From Janthinobacterium sp. TND4EL3 (GTDB lineage: Bacteria; Pseudomonadota; Gammaproteobacteria; Burkholderiales; Burkholderiaceae_D), in the NCBI RefSeq assembly GCF_900156175.1, contig NZ_FTMV01000014.1:124001-188000 (forward strand): a DNA stretch of 64,000 nucleotides, given 5' to 3'. The translations under genes were made by a program, and so were the position numbers. Under the pieces are notes generated by a model that saw only the letters and a list, made by a program, of their open reading frames with translations, had not been told where the DNA came from and did not search any database. Each line of letters starts with the position of its first letter. The stretch's first letter is position 1. Below, in pieces: positions 36,347 to 46,103 of the stretch.

Positions 36347-37533
36347 ATTTTATCCACGGGCTTGACCGGCTCCACAGGGGCCACGGGCGCCACCAGCGGC
36401 AGGCGCGAGTCGCTGGCCGGCAACGGCCTGTGCATCAGGCCGGGGTTCAGGGCTGCATTGTTCAGGTTATACGCGGCGATGGCCGCCGCCACGGACGGGT
36501 CTTGCGACGACGGCGGCGGCACGGCCATGGCCGCATTCTGCGCGGCCAGCTCCTGCGCCTGCGCATAGTCCTGCGCCAGCGGGGCTTGCGCCGTCGCCAG
36601 GCCCGCATCGGCTTGCCCCTGCCCCGCGCGCACTTGTCCCTGGGCCGCCCGCGCGGCGTCCTCCTGCTGCGCCAGCTGCTCGGCATTCATGCGTTCACTG
36701 TCGATGCGCAGGGCATCGACGCGCTGGCTGTCTGCCCGCTGCGCCTGCAAATCCAGGTTCAGCTCTTCCGCTTCCAGTTGCTGCTGCAATTCCAGTTGCC
36801 GTTGTGCAATCGCGGCCGTTTGCGGCGGCGCCTCATCGATGGACTGCGGCTGCGCGGCCGGCAGCGCCGCGCCCGTCAAATCCGCTTCGACACTGGTCGC
36901 CACGGGCGCGCCCTGCTGCCGGGCCAGCACGGCGCCCACCTGCGCCAGCACGTCCGTTCCCTGCTGCAAAGCGTCCAGGGTGGCATGGCTGTCGGCCGCA
37001 TACGCGGCCTGTAAAGTTGCGGGGTTGACATCTTCATTGCGCAAGTCGACGCCGATGCGGGCCAGATCCGCCTGCGTCAGCAGGCTGCCGTCCTGCGCCA
37101 GCGCGGCAGCCGCATTGGTCGTGCCGTCGCCCGACAGCAAATCGTAGCGCTGCGCCAGGCTGCCCGCCGTGTCGCCGGCCGTCGCCAGCTGGCTGGCGTC
37201 GATGCCGCTTGTTTGCAGCTGGGCGAACGATTCCGTCAGTTGCCGCGCCAGCGCCAGCAAGTCCTCATTGACTTGCACGGGGGTAGCCGCCGCCCTGGCT
37301 TCGTCCGTGGCGCCCTGCAAGGCCAGCAGTTGCCGACGTGACAAGGCCACGCCGGACAGGAACTGGCCCAGCGGAGAGAGATCGACCTGGGTCGATGACT
37401 GAATGGCAAGGGCTGCCGCCGCGCTGGAAGGCGGCACGGACGTCGCCGGCGCCAGCGGCGCTAGCGTTGCCGCGCCCACGCGGGGCGTGGCCGGGATGGT
37501 ATTGGGCACGGTTGCGCGCGAAATCGGGTCCAT
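36343..37533 (-). CDS. Low-complexity Ala/Gln-rich hypothetical protein
   Basis: The 396-residue protein has no signal peptide and no recognised domain. The N-terminal half is Ala/Ser/Leu-rich and helical. Residues about 235-330 are an extremely Gln/Ala/Glu-rich stretch (RQLELQQQLEAEELNLDLQAQR) likely to form a coiled coil. It starts about 40 bp beyond the ribDE terminator, so it has its own transcript. A flagellum-associated role has been considered because of the composition, but nothing shows it. Confidence 0.65.
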   Translation of the reverse strand: MDPISRATVPNTIPATPRVGAATLAPLAPATSVPPSSAAAALAIQSSTQVDLSPLGQFLSGVALSRRQLLALQGATDEARAAATPVQVNEDLLALARQLTESFAQLQTSGIDASQLATAGDTAGSLAQRYDLLSGDGTTNAAAALAQDGSLLTQADLARIGVDLRNEDVNPATLQAAYAADSHATLDALQQGTDVLAQVGAVLARQQGAPVATSVEADLTGAALPAAQPQSIDEAPPQTAAIAQRQLELQQQLEAEELNLDLQAQRADSQRVDALRIDSERMNAEQLAQQEDAARAAQGQVRAGQGQADAGLATAQAPLAQDYAQAQELAAQNAAMAVPPPSSQDPSVAAAIAAYNLNNAALNPGLMHRPLPASDSRLPLVAPVAPVEPVKPVDKI

Positions 37534-37575
37534 GACTGGCCTCCACTGCGGAAAGCTTCATAGTATGCGCGTCTG

Positions 37576-37618
37576 AAAGAAAAGCAACGCACGCCTGGCA
37601 AGGCAAAGCATGCGTTGC
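37576..37618 (-). terminator. Terminator of the ribD-ribE operon
   Basis: On the minus strand, GCAACGCA...TGCGTTGC is followed by TTTTCTTT, 13 bp after the ribE stop. Confidence 0.75.
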
Positions 37619-37630
37619 AGTGTACTTATA

Positions 37631-38266
37631 TCAGGAAGCAGCCTTGTCCAGCGACAACATGCGCTCGACATAACGGGCGATCAAGTCGATTTCCAGGTTG
37701 ACCTTGCCGCCGACCGTCAAATGTTTCAGGGTCGTCATGGCGATGGTGTGGGGAATCAGATTGATCGAGAAACGGCAGCCGTCGATGGCGCCCGCGCCCA
37801 GGTCTTCCACGCGGTTGACGGTCAGCGACACGCCGTTGACGACGACGGAACCCTTGAAAGCCAGGTATTTCGCCAGTTCGTGCGGCGCTTCGATGACCAG
37901 TTCCCACGATTCGCCCACGGCTTCGAACTTGCGCACGACGCCCAGGCCGTCGACGTGGCCGGACACCAGGTGGCCGCCCAGGCGCTCGGCCAGGGTCAGG
38001 GCTTTTTCCAGGTTCACTTCCGTCGTCGTATCGAGGCCCACGGTGCAATTGAGGCTTTCGCGCGAGACATCGACGGCAAAACCCGTGTCCGACTTTTCCA
38101 CCACCGTCATGCAGGCGCCATTGATGGCGATGGAATCGCCCAGGGCCACGTCGGCCAGCGGCAAGCCGCCCGCGTGGATGGTCAGGCGCACGCCTGCGTC
38201 GAGGCCGCCTTCGAGTGCTTGCACGGTTTCAATCTTGCCAATGGCGGCAACAATTCCTGTAAACAT
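37631..38266 (-). CDS. ribE: Riboflavin synthase (alpha subunit)
   Basis: The 211-residue protein has the two lumazine-binding repeats of about 95 residues: MFTGIVAAIGKI..GLPLADVALGDSIAINGACMTVVE and, in repeat two, LGGHLVSGHVDGLGVV..GSVVVNGVSLTVN. It dismutates two lumazines to riboflavin. It follows ribD by 30 bp. Confidence 0.96.
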   Translation of the reverse strand: MFTGIVAAIGKIETVQALEGGLDAGVRLTIHAGGLPLADVALGDSIAINGACMTVVEKSDTGFAVDVSRESLNCTVGLDTTTEVNLEKALTLAERLGGHLVSGHVDGLGVVRKFEAVGESWELVIEAPHELAKYLAFKGSVVVNGVSLTVNRVEDLGAGAIDGCRFSINLIPHTIAMTTLKHLTVGGKVNLEIDLIARYVERMLSLDKAAS

Positions 38267-38296
38267 GGAGCTAACCTTATAAAAATGATGAAAGTA

Positions 38297-39397
38297 TTAA
38301 TTGCGCTGGGCGAATCTTGCAAGGATACGCACATCTTCGCCCACTTGCTGGACCTGGTGAAATTGCAAGGTCCGCTGCTGTTTGATATCCGTCAAGGCGG
38401 GCAAGGCAAACATGCCTTGCGCATCGCCCAGCAAGGTGGGCGCCAGGTAGACCAGCAGCTCGTCGACGCAGCCTTCGCGTATCAGCGAACCGTTCAGCTT
38501 GGCGCCGGCCTCGACGTGGACTTCATTGATTTGCCGGCGTCCCAGTTCCAGCATCAGCGCGGCCAGGTCGACCTTGCCTGCCGCGTTCGGCAGCAGGATG
38601 ACTTCCGCGCCCAGGGCGCGCAGCTGCGCCTCTTTCTCCGGATTGGCCACGGCCGCCACGATCCATGTGCCGCCGCCGGCAAGAATGCGCGCGTCGATGC
38701 TGATGTCGAGGCGGCTGTCGACGACGATGCGGCGCGGCTGGCGTGGCGTTTCGACGGCGCGCACGTTCAATTGCGGATCGTCCGCCTTGACCGTGCCGAT
38801 GCCCGTCAGGATGGCGCAGGCACGCGCGCGCCAGGCGTGGCCATCGGCGCGCGCCTGCGGCCCCGTGATCCACTGGCTCTGGCCATTATGCAAGGCCGTC
38901 ATGCCGTCCAGACTGGCTGCCGTTTTCATGCGCACCCACGGCTTGCCGCGCTGCATGCGCGAAAAGAAGCCGATATTCATTTCATATGCCTCGTCGGCCA
39001 GCACGCCCGTGCTGACGGCGATACCGGCCGCTTCCAGCTTGGCCAGCCCCTGCCCCGCCACCAGCGGATTCGGGTCCGTCATGGCGGCCACGACGCGTCC
39101 CAGCCCCGCGCGCACGAGCGCATCGGAACACGGCGGCGTACGGCCATGGTGGTTGCACGGTTCCAGGGTGACATAGGCCGTGGCGCCGCGCACGTCGTTG
39201 CCGCGCGCCGCCGCATTCGCCAGTGCTTGCACTTCGGCATGATCCTGCCCGGCCGCCTGCGTCACGCCGGCACCGATCACCTGGCCATCCCGGACGATCA
39301 CGCAGCCGATGCGGGGATTGGGCGAGGTCGTGTATAAACCGCGCGCCGCCCATTCCAGCGCCAGGCGCATGCCATCGATATCGTTGAGTATTTCCAC
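38297..39397 (-). CDS. ribD: Bifunctional diaminohydroxyphosphoribosylaminopyrimidine deaminase/reductase
   Basis: The N-terminal deaminase has the zinc motif (DHAEVQ and TLEPCNHHGRTPPC), and the C-terminal part is the NADPH reductase (VRMKTAASLDGMTALHNGQSQWITG). The GTG at 39397 gives 366 residues, the family length; the first ATG is at 39370, and the open frame runs back to 39487 inside the fimT-like gene. It follows the fimT-like gene by 36 bp with no visible terminator, so the pilin operon may read into it. Confidence 0.93.
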   Translation of the reverse strand: MEILNDIDGMRLALEWAARGLYTTSPNPRIGCVIVRDGQVIGAGVTQAAGQDHAEVQALANAAARGNDVRGATAYVTLEPCNHHGRTPPCSDALVRAGLGRVVAAMTDPNPLVAGQGLAKLEAAGIAVSTGVLADEAYEMNIGFFSRMQRGKPWVRMKTAASLDGMTALHNGQSQWITGPQARADGHAWRARACAILTGIGTVKADDPQLNVRAVETPRQPRRIVVDSRLDISIDARILAGGGTWIVAAVANPEKEAQLRALGAEVILLPNAAGKVDLAALMLELGRRQINEVHVEAGAKLNGSLIREGCVDELLVYLAPTLLGDAQGMFALPALTDIKQQRTLQFHQVQQVGEDVRILARFAQRN

Positions 39398-39432
39398 GGG
39401 CTTCTTTGAGAGTGAGTAATAGATAAGTCGGG

Positions 39433-40002
39433 TTACGAACTGTCGGCCACGCCGCTGCAATTGGCCGCTTGCTGCTGCGGGTCGCACACGCGCACCCGGC
39501 CCAGCATATTGATTTTAATATGGCGCACCTGCTTTCCCAAAGCCAGGGACAAGGTGCCCCAGCGCGCCGCCAGGCTATTGGTCGCGCTGCAACTGCGCCC
39601 CGCGCCATTGTAGGCGATATAAAACGGCGCCGTGGCCGAGGAAAACGCGAACTGGGCCGTGATGCCCGCCGGCAATGGTCCCTGGCGGAACAGCAATTCG
39701 TCGCCATCGTCGAACACCAGGTTGGTATTGCTATCAATAAACACCAGCCAGCCCGTGCGCCAGTCCGTGCCTCCGGCCCCGGCCGGCATCAGCAGCACGC
39801 GCCGGCCGCGCGCCATCGCCTGCGCCCGCGTCAATTCGATGGCCGAAAACAAGTCCGTAGCCGCCGCGCGCACCTGCTGGCGCGCCAGCACCTGCTGCAA
39901 GCCCGGTATGGCCGCGGCCGCCAGCAGCGCGGCGATCGCCAGCACGGCCAGCAATTCGGGCAAGGTGTATCCCGCCTGGGGCGGCTGCTTGCGCGTGGCC
40001 AT
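39433..40002 (-). CDS. fimT: GspH/FimT-type minor pseudopilin
   Basis: The 189-residue protein has a prepilin leader and N-terminal helix (GYTLPELLAVLAIAALLAAAAIPGL) with the conserved E5 after the cleavage glycine, then a globular domain containing a C-terminal disulfide candidate pair (RVRVCDPQQQAANC). It is a minor subunit that primes type IV pilus assembly. It is last in the pilV-to-fimT operon. Confidence 0.88.
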   Translation of the reverse strand: MATRKQPPQAGYTLPELLAVLAIAALLAAAAIPGLQQVLARQQVRAAATDLFSAIELTRAQAMARGRRVLLMPAGAGGTDWRTGWLVFIDSNTNLVFDDGDELLFRQGPLPAGITAQFAFSSATAPFYIAYNGAGRSCSATNSLAARWGTLSLALGKQVRHIKINMLGRVRVCDPQQQAANCSGVADSS

Positions 40003-40017
40003 GGCCTAGAGCATGGC

Positions 40018-40521
40018 CTAGAGCCAGCAATGGCTGGCGGGGCCGCTGCTGCCGCGCCGGCCGGTGCTGCTCAAGGACAAGACGCCGCAATCGGGATCAC
40101 GGAACTGGCCGTCGACCCTGGGCGTGCCCGGCATGGCGCGCAACAGCACGCATTGCCCTATCGTCATGCCGGGGCAGGCGAGCGCCTCGATTTCATACGC
40201 GCTGCCGGCCGCCCCCACTTCGCCGGACCACCACGGAAATGCCTGCAGCTGCGGCGCCGGCGAGGCCGAGGAAAATACCAGATAGCGGTTGTTTTGCGAG
40301 TAATAGCGCTCCTGCTGCTGCATCAGACGCAGCAGGGCCGCCTGCCCCTGCACCCGCTTGGCGCGCACGACATGGCCGTGATAAGCGGGCACGGCCAGCG
40401 CCAGCAGCAGGCTCATGATCGCCAGCGCGGACAACAGTTCGATCAGGCTGAAGCCAGGCGGATTGGCAGCAGGAACGCCACCGTGTGCAGCGAACCAGTT
40501 CTGCCTTGCCAACGTCCCCAT
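40018..40521 (-). CDS. pilE: Type IV minor pilin PilE
   Basis: From the ATG at 40521 (with an upstream GGGGGG-type ribosome site) the protein has 167 residues: GFSLIELLSALAIMSLLLALAVPAY is the prepilin cleavage site and hydrophobic helix, with E5 present. The C-terminal globular domain has two cysteine pairs. It belongs to the minor-pilin set downstream of pilY1. Confidence 0.88.
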   Translation of the reverse strand: MGTLARQNWFAAHGGVPAANPPGFSLIELLSALAIMSLLLALAVPAYHGHVVRAKRVQGQAALLRLMQQQERYYSQNNRYLVFSSASPAPQLQAFPWWSGEVGAAGSAYEIEALACPGMTIGQCVLLRAMPGTPRVDGQFRDPDCGVLSLSSTGRRGSSGPASHCWL

Positions 40522-40610
40522 GCGATTTCCCCCCTTTCCAACAAGCGCCAGCCGATACGATGCGCAGGCCGGCACGCTTGTCACTTGCGACACGCCAGCC
40601 ATGCCAACGC

Positions 40611-43600
40611 CTATTTTTTCTTGGCCGCCTCGTGCAGTTCGCGCCAGTTCGCCACTTCGCGCCAGCTGAGGCGCCGCGCGGGCAGCGGCGCGCCGACGAC
40701 CTTGAGCGCCACCCCGCTGGCCGGGCCGGGCAAGCCCGGTTGCAGCACGGCCAGTTCCTTGCGCCCCTCGGCGCGCCCCGCCGCCGTCGCGGCGCCCACG
40801 ATGCTGTTCAGCTCCAGCGCCAGCGGCGGCGCGCGCGCCAGGCCGTCGAACAAGCGTCCCGTCTGCGCGCCCGCCTGCACGAGGCCCGCGCCATCGGCGG
40901 CAAAGCCACTGAGCACGTCGAGCACGTACAGGCGCGTGGCCGGCCTGGCGCAGGGGTCGCGCCCGGGCAGGACGGTATTGAACAGCACCTTGCCGGCGGC
41001 CAAAACGGGACTATTGATGCTGCGCTCGCCCGTTTGCGCCGTATCGAGGAAATCGAGAAACCAGCCGCGCCTGGCACCGCTGCCCGTGTAGCGCAGTTCG
41101 GCGCCGTCGACGCGCACGCCACCCGCCGCCTCGCCCAGGCTGCGCTGTTCCAGGTCGGCCCGGCTGCGCGTGGAGGATGTTTCCAGCAAATCGTCGTGGA
41201 CGGCGTAAAACGATTGCGACAGAAAGGCGGCAGGCCAGGTATCGGCCGCCTCGACCAGCTTGCCCGTGCCAAACAGCAATAAATAGCCGCCATCGGGCGC
41301 GTACGCCACTTTCAACTGCTGCGTCACGGGCTGGCGGCGCCCCTGCGCATCGCGCGCGACAAAGACGAGCTTGCGCCCCTGCCCCTCCTTCCAGGGCGGC
41401 CCGCCAGCCATGTCGAAACGCCAGATATTGCCCTGCATATCGCCCGCATAAAGATACGCGAGCGCGCCGCCGGCGCCCGGCACCACGGCGGGCGGACCCA
41501 GCGCGTGGGGCATGGCGTCCGCATCCGTGTCATGGCCGCCACCACCGCCGCTGGCCACGGGCACCTTGAGCCGGAAGTAATTATTTCCCAACGCCCAGGG
41601 CGTGCCGGGGGCCTTGTCCAGCGCCAGCAGGAAGATGGCGGCGGCCGCTGCGGGCGCCATCGTCTCCTTGCCGTCGTTCATCTGATTGTTGTAGCCGCTG
41701 GCGACGATGGCAAAATCGCGGTAGGCCGGCGCGCCCTCCTTGCCGCCCATGTCGATGCGGGCAAAGGCGGGCGGCGCGCGCACATTGCCCATGAGCTTGT
41801 CGTCGCGGTCCGTAAATTCCCACAGCGCCCCGTCCTGCGCGAAGCGCAGCGGGTCCGTGATGTCGAGCGCAAACACGCCCTGCGCACCGCCGCCCATGCC
41901 CGACACCAGCACCGTCTTCCAGCGGCCCGCCGCCAGCACTTCCGCCGTGGCCGCCGCGCCATCGAGCAGCGGGCCGGGGCTGTAGTGCGTGCTCGCAGCG
42001 GCTGGCGCCGCATGCAGCAGCGCCTGCGGCAGATAGGCAAACAATTCACCGCCCGTGCGCGCATCGAAGGCGTGCAGCAAGCCGTCGTTGGCGCCCACAT
42101 ACAGCATTTTCCGGCGCTGCAGCAGCGCCTTGCGGTGCGCGCCATAGCCGGCGCCCGGCATGCCCAGCCCCGGCGCACCCACGTACAGCAGGTTGCCATG
42201 CGGCGCGGCGCCCAGACTGCCGGACCTGCGCCGCAGGAAGCCGCCCGGCTGGCCCGCCTCGTGCGTACGCTGGCCCAGCAGATATGCCAGACGCGCCTCG
42301 CCTCTGCCATCGCCGCCGTCGAATGCGCCGCGCTGTTCCGCGTCCAGCCGCTTCCAGTCCAGCGGCATCAGGGCGCCCCTGGCGTCGAGCGTGTAGACGG
42401 GACGCAAGGCCGCCGGCGTTCCATCGGGTGCCAGCAGGTTCACTCCGCCGGTGCGCCACCATGGCTTGCCGGGAAGCAGCGCGCCATCGGCGCCGACGGA
42501 AAACGCGCTGCGCGACAAGGTCATGCTGCCGTCGGCCAGGCGCATCTGCGTCAGGAACCAGTATGCCTCTTCCGTGCCGCCGGCCAGCGCCATCAGGGAC
42601 GGCCCCGGCAGCGTCACCGCCAGCGTGCCCTTGTCGGCGGAGACAAAGGCCGCGCGCAGTCCCGCGACGAGGGCGGCCGGGTCGCTGCCGGGCAGGTAAT
42701 GAGCGGGCCAGCGGCCATCGAAGCTCCATTCATCGAAGGCGCTGCCCGTTGCGCTCTTGAAGGGGTTGGCGTCGCCGTTCGCATCGAGAAAACCGCCATA
42801 TTTGGCCGCAAGAAACAAGGGCGTCGCGGCAGGCACGCCGGCCGGGTCGCCCTGGCGCAAGTCGCCCGCATAGTGCTCGATGTGGTTCATGCCGTCGCTC
42901 TTGCCGCCGGGACGCAGCGCCTGCACATGCGACCAGTAAGCCAGGCCCGCCGCATGGTAGCTGGCGCCGCCCTGCCCGTCGGCCAGCAGTTCCAGTGCCG
43001 CCAGTTCGGGCCGTGGCGCGGGATTGCCGGGCGTGCCGCCGCTTTCCAGGCCGCCCACCGCATGCGTCCAGGCCATCGCATCGAATGGCGGCGGCGCAAA
43101 ACCGTCGGGCGCGCGGGCCCGGTCGCCGCTCGATGCGGGAGTCACAGGAACATTGCCGGGCACGTAGCGGTCAAGCGCCATGCCCCCATCGCCGAGGCTG
43201 ACGACGATATGGCGCTGGCAACTGGCCGTCTGCGGCTCGCTCCACGGAGCGATGACCGGCAAGCCGCCATCAATGGCAGGCGGGGCCGTGGCAGGAGGCA
43301 CTGCGGCGCTCGCCTGCCGTCCCTGCAGATAGCGCAGCGATTCGTACAGCAATTCGGCCAGCGGTGCGGCCCTGGCGTAGGCGCCCGGATGCCCGGCGTT
43401 GCCGCGGCCCAGGCCATTGATGTAAGCGGTCACCCCGCCGCCAGGCCCCGCGCCCTGGAACCCTGCCGGATATGCATACACGCCGGTGGCGGGATTCCAC
43501 TCGGCGTCGGGATTGTCTTGCGGCAAAAAATCGGGCGCCGCCCAGCGCTGCCGGCCCACATGTGCCAGCGGCGCGCGCAGCACGCCGCCATACACGGGGC

Positions 43601-44480
43601 CGGCGCCGGCGGGCAGGCCATTCAACAGACCAAACACGCCCACGCGCACCCGGCCGCCATGGCGCTGCACGGCGCCCACCGGCTTGTAGTTCTTGCCATA
43701 CGCGAGGCACAAGTCGTCGCGCAGCGGCCCTTCCAGCGCATCGCAAACGCGCACGCGCGCGAGGAACACGCCATGCGTGGCCGCAGCGCCGGGTGCATCG
43801 CAACTGCCGCCGGCAGGCAAACTGGCGTCGCCGAACAGCAGGCGGTTGCGGCAGGAAACGATGGCCAGTTGCGCCAGCGCAAACGGCGTGGCCGCCGCCA
43901 CGCCGGCCTGCAAGACCTTGCGCGGAAAGAAGACGGAGTGGGCAAAAAAGTCGACCGGGCTGGCCGCGTCCGGCAGGTAGGCGCGCTGCAGCACCGTCTT
44001 GCGCACTTCGTCGATGACGCGGTCGCCGCCCGTCAGCGCGTAGCGGACGATGTCGAGCATGCTGGCGCTGGCCCAGTTCAGAAAGTTGCCGCTAAAACTA
44101 TCGCCGCCGCAGCCGTGCAGCGCATCGGACGGCTTCAGCACGGAGAAGTAAGCGGTCGCTACGCGCAAGTCCGGCAGCATGGCGCCATCCACGCTGCGGT
44201 AGGGGTAGCTGTAGCACATGCCTGCATGGAAATAGCCGGCGTACTCGCGCTGCGGCGCATAGTCGCCGCCATGCGCGGCAGCGGCCGCCGCATGCGTGAG
44301 TGACAGGTTGAGCAGCAGGTTCGGCGGCACGCGCGCGCCGTGCAAGCCCGCGTCGGCACGCGCCAGTACCACGGCGGGGACGGCGGCGGGGCACGCCCCA
44401 CAAACCAGGCTGGCCAGGCCTGCCACCAGCAGCAGCCACGCCCAGCCGCCGCGCCGCCCAGCGAATGGAAAAACCTTCAT
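40611..44480 (-). CDS. pilY1: Pilus assembly/adhesion protein PilY1
   Basis: From the ATG at 44480 the protein has 1289 residues with a signal peptide (residues 1-32). The C-terminal third is the PilY1 beta-propeller: KMLYVGANDGLLHAFDARTG, VFALDITDP, and YLYAGDMQGNIWRFDM with the calcium-binding region before it (DTDADA). The N-terminal part is shorter than in P. aeruginosa PilY1: PPNLLLNLSL stands where the von Willebrand A strand with MIDAS would begin, and no D-x-S-x-S follows. PilX stops inside its start codon (ATGA). Confidence 0.93.
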   Translation of the reverse strand: MKVFPFAGRRGGWAWLLLVAGLASLVCGACPAAVPAVVLARADAGLHGARVPPNLLLNLSLTHAAAAAAHGGDYAPQREYAGYFHAGMCYSYPYRSVDGAMLPDLRVATAYFSVLKPSDALHGCGGDSFSGNFLNWASASMLDIVRYALTGGDRVIDEVRKTVLQRAYLPDAASPVDFFAHSVFFPRKVLQAGVAAATPFALAQLAIVSCRNRLLFGDASLPAGGSCDAPGAAATHGVFLARVRVCDALEGPLRDDLCLAYGKNYKPVGAVQRHGGRVRVGVFGLLNGLPAGAGPVYGGVLRAPLAHVGRQRWAAPDFLPQDNPDAEWNPATGVYAYPAGFQGAGPGGGVTAYINGLGRGNAGHPGAYARAAPLAELLYESLRYLQGRQASAAVPPATAPPAIDGGLPVIAPWSEPQTASCQRHIVVSLGDGGMALDRYVPGNVPVTPASSGDRARAPDGFAPPPFDAMAWTHAVGGLESGGTPGNPAPRPELAALELLADGQGGASYHAAGLAYWSHVQALRPGGKSDGMNHIEHYAGDLRQGDPAGVPAATPLFLAAKYGGFLDANGDANPFKSATGSAFDEWSFDGRWPAHYLPGSDPAALVAGLRAAFVSADKGTLAVTLPGPSLMALAGGTEEAYWFLTQMRLADGSMTLSRSAFSVGADGALLPGKPWWRTGGVNLLAPDGTPAALRPVYTLDARGALMPLDWKRLDAEQRGAFDGGDGRGEARLAYLLGQRTHEAGQPGGFLRRRSGSLGAAPHGNLLYVGAPGLGMPGAGYGAHRKALLQRRKMLYVGANDGLLHAFDARTGGELFAYLPQALLHAAPAAASTHYSPGPLLDGAAATAEVLAAGRWKTVLVSGMGGGAQGVFALDITDPLRFAQDGALWEFTDRDDKLMGNVRAPPAFARIDMGGKEGAPAYRDFAIVASGYNNQMNDGKETMAPAAAAAIFLLALDKAPGTPWALGNNYFRLKVPVASGGGGGHDTDADAMPHALGPPAVVPGAGGALAYLYAGDMQGNIWRFDMAGGPPWKEGQGRKLVFVARDAQGRRQPVTQQLKVAYAPDGGYLLLFGTGKLVEAADTWPAAFLSQSFYAVHDDLLETSSTRSRADLEQRSLGEAAGGVRVDGAELRYTGSGARRGWFLDFLDTAQTGERSINSPVLAAGKVLFNTVLPGRDPCARPATRLYVLDVLSGFAADGAGLVQAGAQTGRLFDGLARAPPLALELNSIVGAATAAGRAEGRKELAVLQPGLPGPASGVALKVVGAPLPARRLSWREVANWRELHEAAKKK

Positions 44481-45109
44481 GGCCCCGCTCCCGCCGCCTG
44501 CTTGCGGTAATAAGTCTGCAGCACGACTTGCGTACTTTCCTGCGCGCCAAAACCGATGGCCGTGATGCGGTACACATAGCTTGCCGTGGTCAGGCCGCCG
44601 GCTGCCGCACCCGCCTCCGTGCCGGGCTGGTGAAACGGCAGCAATTCGATCAGGTAGCGGGGCCGGCGCGACGGCAGGAAACCCTGCCCCGTCTGCATGA
44701 CGGCGCCCGTAAACCGGCCGTAAGGCACGGCGCGGCTGCCCGCTTCGGCGCCATCGAGGTCCGCGCTCAACCAGAGCGCCTGCCCGTCTGGAGGCGCGGG
44801 CAGGCACAGGCCCAGTGCGCCCGCCTCGCCGCAGCCGTCCGCGAATCCTGCCGCACTGCCCGGCGCAAAGAGGCTGCTGCGGCCCGGCGCGCCGGGCAAG
44901 CCTTCGATATCGTTCTGCGCATCCACCAATGCCTCCTCCGCCGCCTGAAATGCGATCTGCCGGTCGCGCTCGCCGCGTGCCGATTGTTCGCCCTGCAAGG
45001 CCATCTGCGCCGCCGATATACCCAGCAGCAAGATGATCACGAGCAGGCACAGCACATACACGAGGGTGGCGCCACGGCGGCGCGCACGCGGCAAGCGGCA
45101 GCGCGCCAT
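44477..45109 (-). CDS. pilX: Minor pilin PilX
   Basis: The 210-residue protein starts at the ATG 45109 and has the PilX N-terminus (RRRGATLVYVLCLLVIILLLGISAAQMALQGEQSARGERDRQIAFQAAEEAL), which lacks the cleavage glycine/E5 pair as in other PilX proteins. Its TGA overlaps the pilY1 start by 4 bp. Confidence 0.88.
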   Translation of the reverse strand: MARCRLPRARRRGATLVYVLCLLVIILLLGISAAQMALQGEQSARGERDRQIAFQAAEEALVDAQNDIEGLPGAPGRSSLFAPGSAAGFADGCGEAGALGLCLPAPPDGQALWLSADLDGAEAGSRAVPYGRFTGAVMQTGQGFLPSRRPRYLIELLPFHQPGTEAGAAAGGLTTASYVYRITAIGFGAQESTQVVLQTYYRKQAAGAGP

Positions 45110-45125
45110 CGTCCTGCCCCCCCCC

Positions 45126-46103
45126 TTACACCGGCCCGTTGCGCAGCATGATGCTCGCCTGCACCAGTTGCCGCTGCCTGGAGCGCGTTGCCGCAGGCAA
45201 GGACGCGCGCGCGATACGCACGCCCGCGTCACCGGCCCCATGCGCCTCGGCATACGCCTTGCCGAACAGGTCGAACTGCGCCGGCCCCAGTTCCGCCATC
45301 GCGTCCGCCTGGCCCGCCTCGCCATGCAGCAACAGCGCCACGCGCACGCTGGCCACGCGCTTCCAGTGCGTGCGCCGGTGCAAATCGCGCTGGCGCGCGG
45401 CCGCGTCCGCGCCTTCCAGCACCAGCGCCGCATCGCAGGCGTCGAGTGCGCTGGCGTTGACATAGCGGTTCGCCACACCGTCGGGCGGCGTATCCGTGTC
45501 GAGGCCATACAGCACCTGGAAGCCGTCGACGCCGCGGATGACGGCATCGGCGCCCCAGCCGTTCGCGCCACGGTACTTGCAGCGCAGTTCGCCTTCGCCA
45601 TCGGCGCCCTGCGCCACGTAGAAAATGCTCCAGCCCCGCTGCGCCTGCGTTTGCGCGGCGCCCACGCCGAAGCCGGCGCAATTGAGCACGGAACCGTCGC
45701 CGCCCCCGTCCTTGCCTGCGCCGTAATAGCGCAGGGCCAGCACGTCGCTGCCGTGCAGGGCGCCGGGCAGCGCCTCGCTGATGCCTTCGCTGTTCTTGCC
45801 CAGGCTGCGCGCGTCGAGCCCGGCGATATTCGCGCTGTCGTGATCGGCATGGGCGACGGGCGCCGCGCTGCTGTCCCAGTTCACATAGGCCGTCTGGCGC
45901 ACGGCGCGGGCGATGGCGTCGAGCGCATAGCGGCCATTGTCGTCCAGGCGCGCGCTGGCGGACTGGTCGCCATAGCTGCCGCTGGCAGCCAGCAGCACGG
46001 TACTGGCGGCCAACATCAGCAGCGCGCCCAGCGACAGGGCCACCAGCAATTCGACGAGGCTCAAGCCGCGCTGCCGGCGCCGGTGGACACGCAGGCCGTT
46101 CAT
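45126..46103 (-). CDS. pilW: Minor pilin PilW
   Basis: From the ATG at 46103 the protein has 325 residues: QRGLSLVELLVALSLGALLMLAASTVLLAASG is the class III prepilin signal. The PilW-type globular domain follows (DDNGRYALDAIARAVRQTAYVNWD). Starts in the stop of pilV (ATGA), ends 16 bp before pilX. Confidence 0.9.
   Translation of the reverse strand: MNGLRVHRRRQRGLSLVELLVALSLGALLMLAASTVLLAASGSYGDQSASARLDDNGRYALDAIARAVRQTAYVNWDSSAAPVAHADHDSANIAGLDARSLGKNSEGISEALPGALHGSDVLALRYYGAGKDGGGDGSVLNCAGFGVGAAQTQAQRGWSIFYVAQGADGEGELRCKYRGANGWGADAVIRGVDGFQVLYGLDTDTPPDGVANRYVNASALDACDAALVLEGADAAARQRDLHRRTHWKRVASVRVALLLHGEAGQADAMAELGPAQFDLFGKAYAEAHGAGDAGVRIARASLPAATRSRQRQLVQASIMLRNGPV

Noticed and set aside
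41505..44303. A 932-codon frame opposite pilY1
   Set aside because: Shadow of high-GC coding; no start signal, no domain.
44481..45050. N-terminal extension of pilY1 to 45050
   Set aside because: The Arg/Gly-rich stretch is pilX read in another frame; the signal peptide begins at 44480, in an ATGA overlap with pilX.
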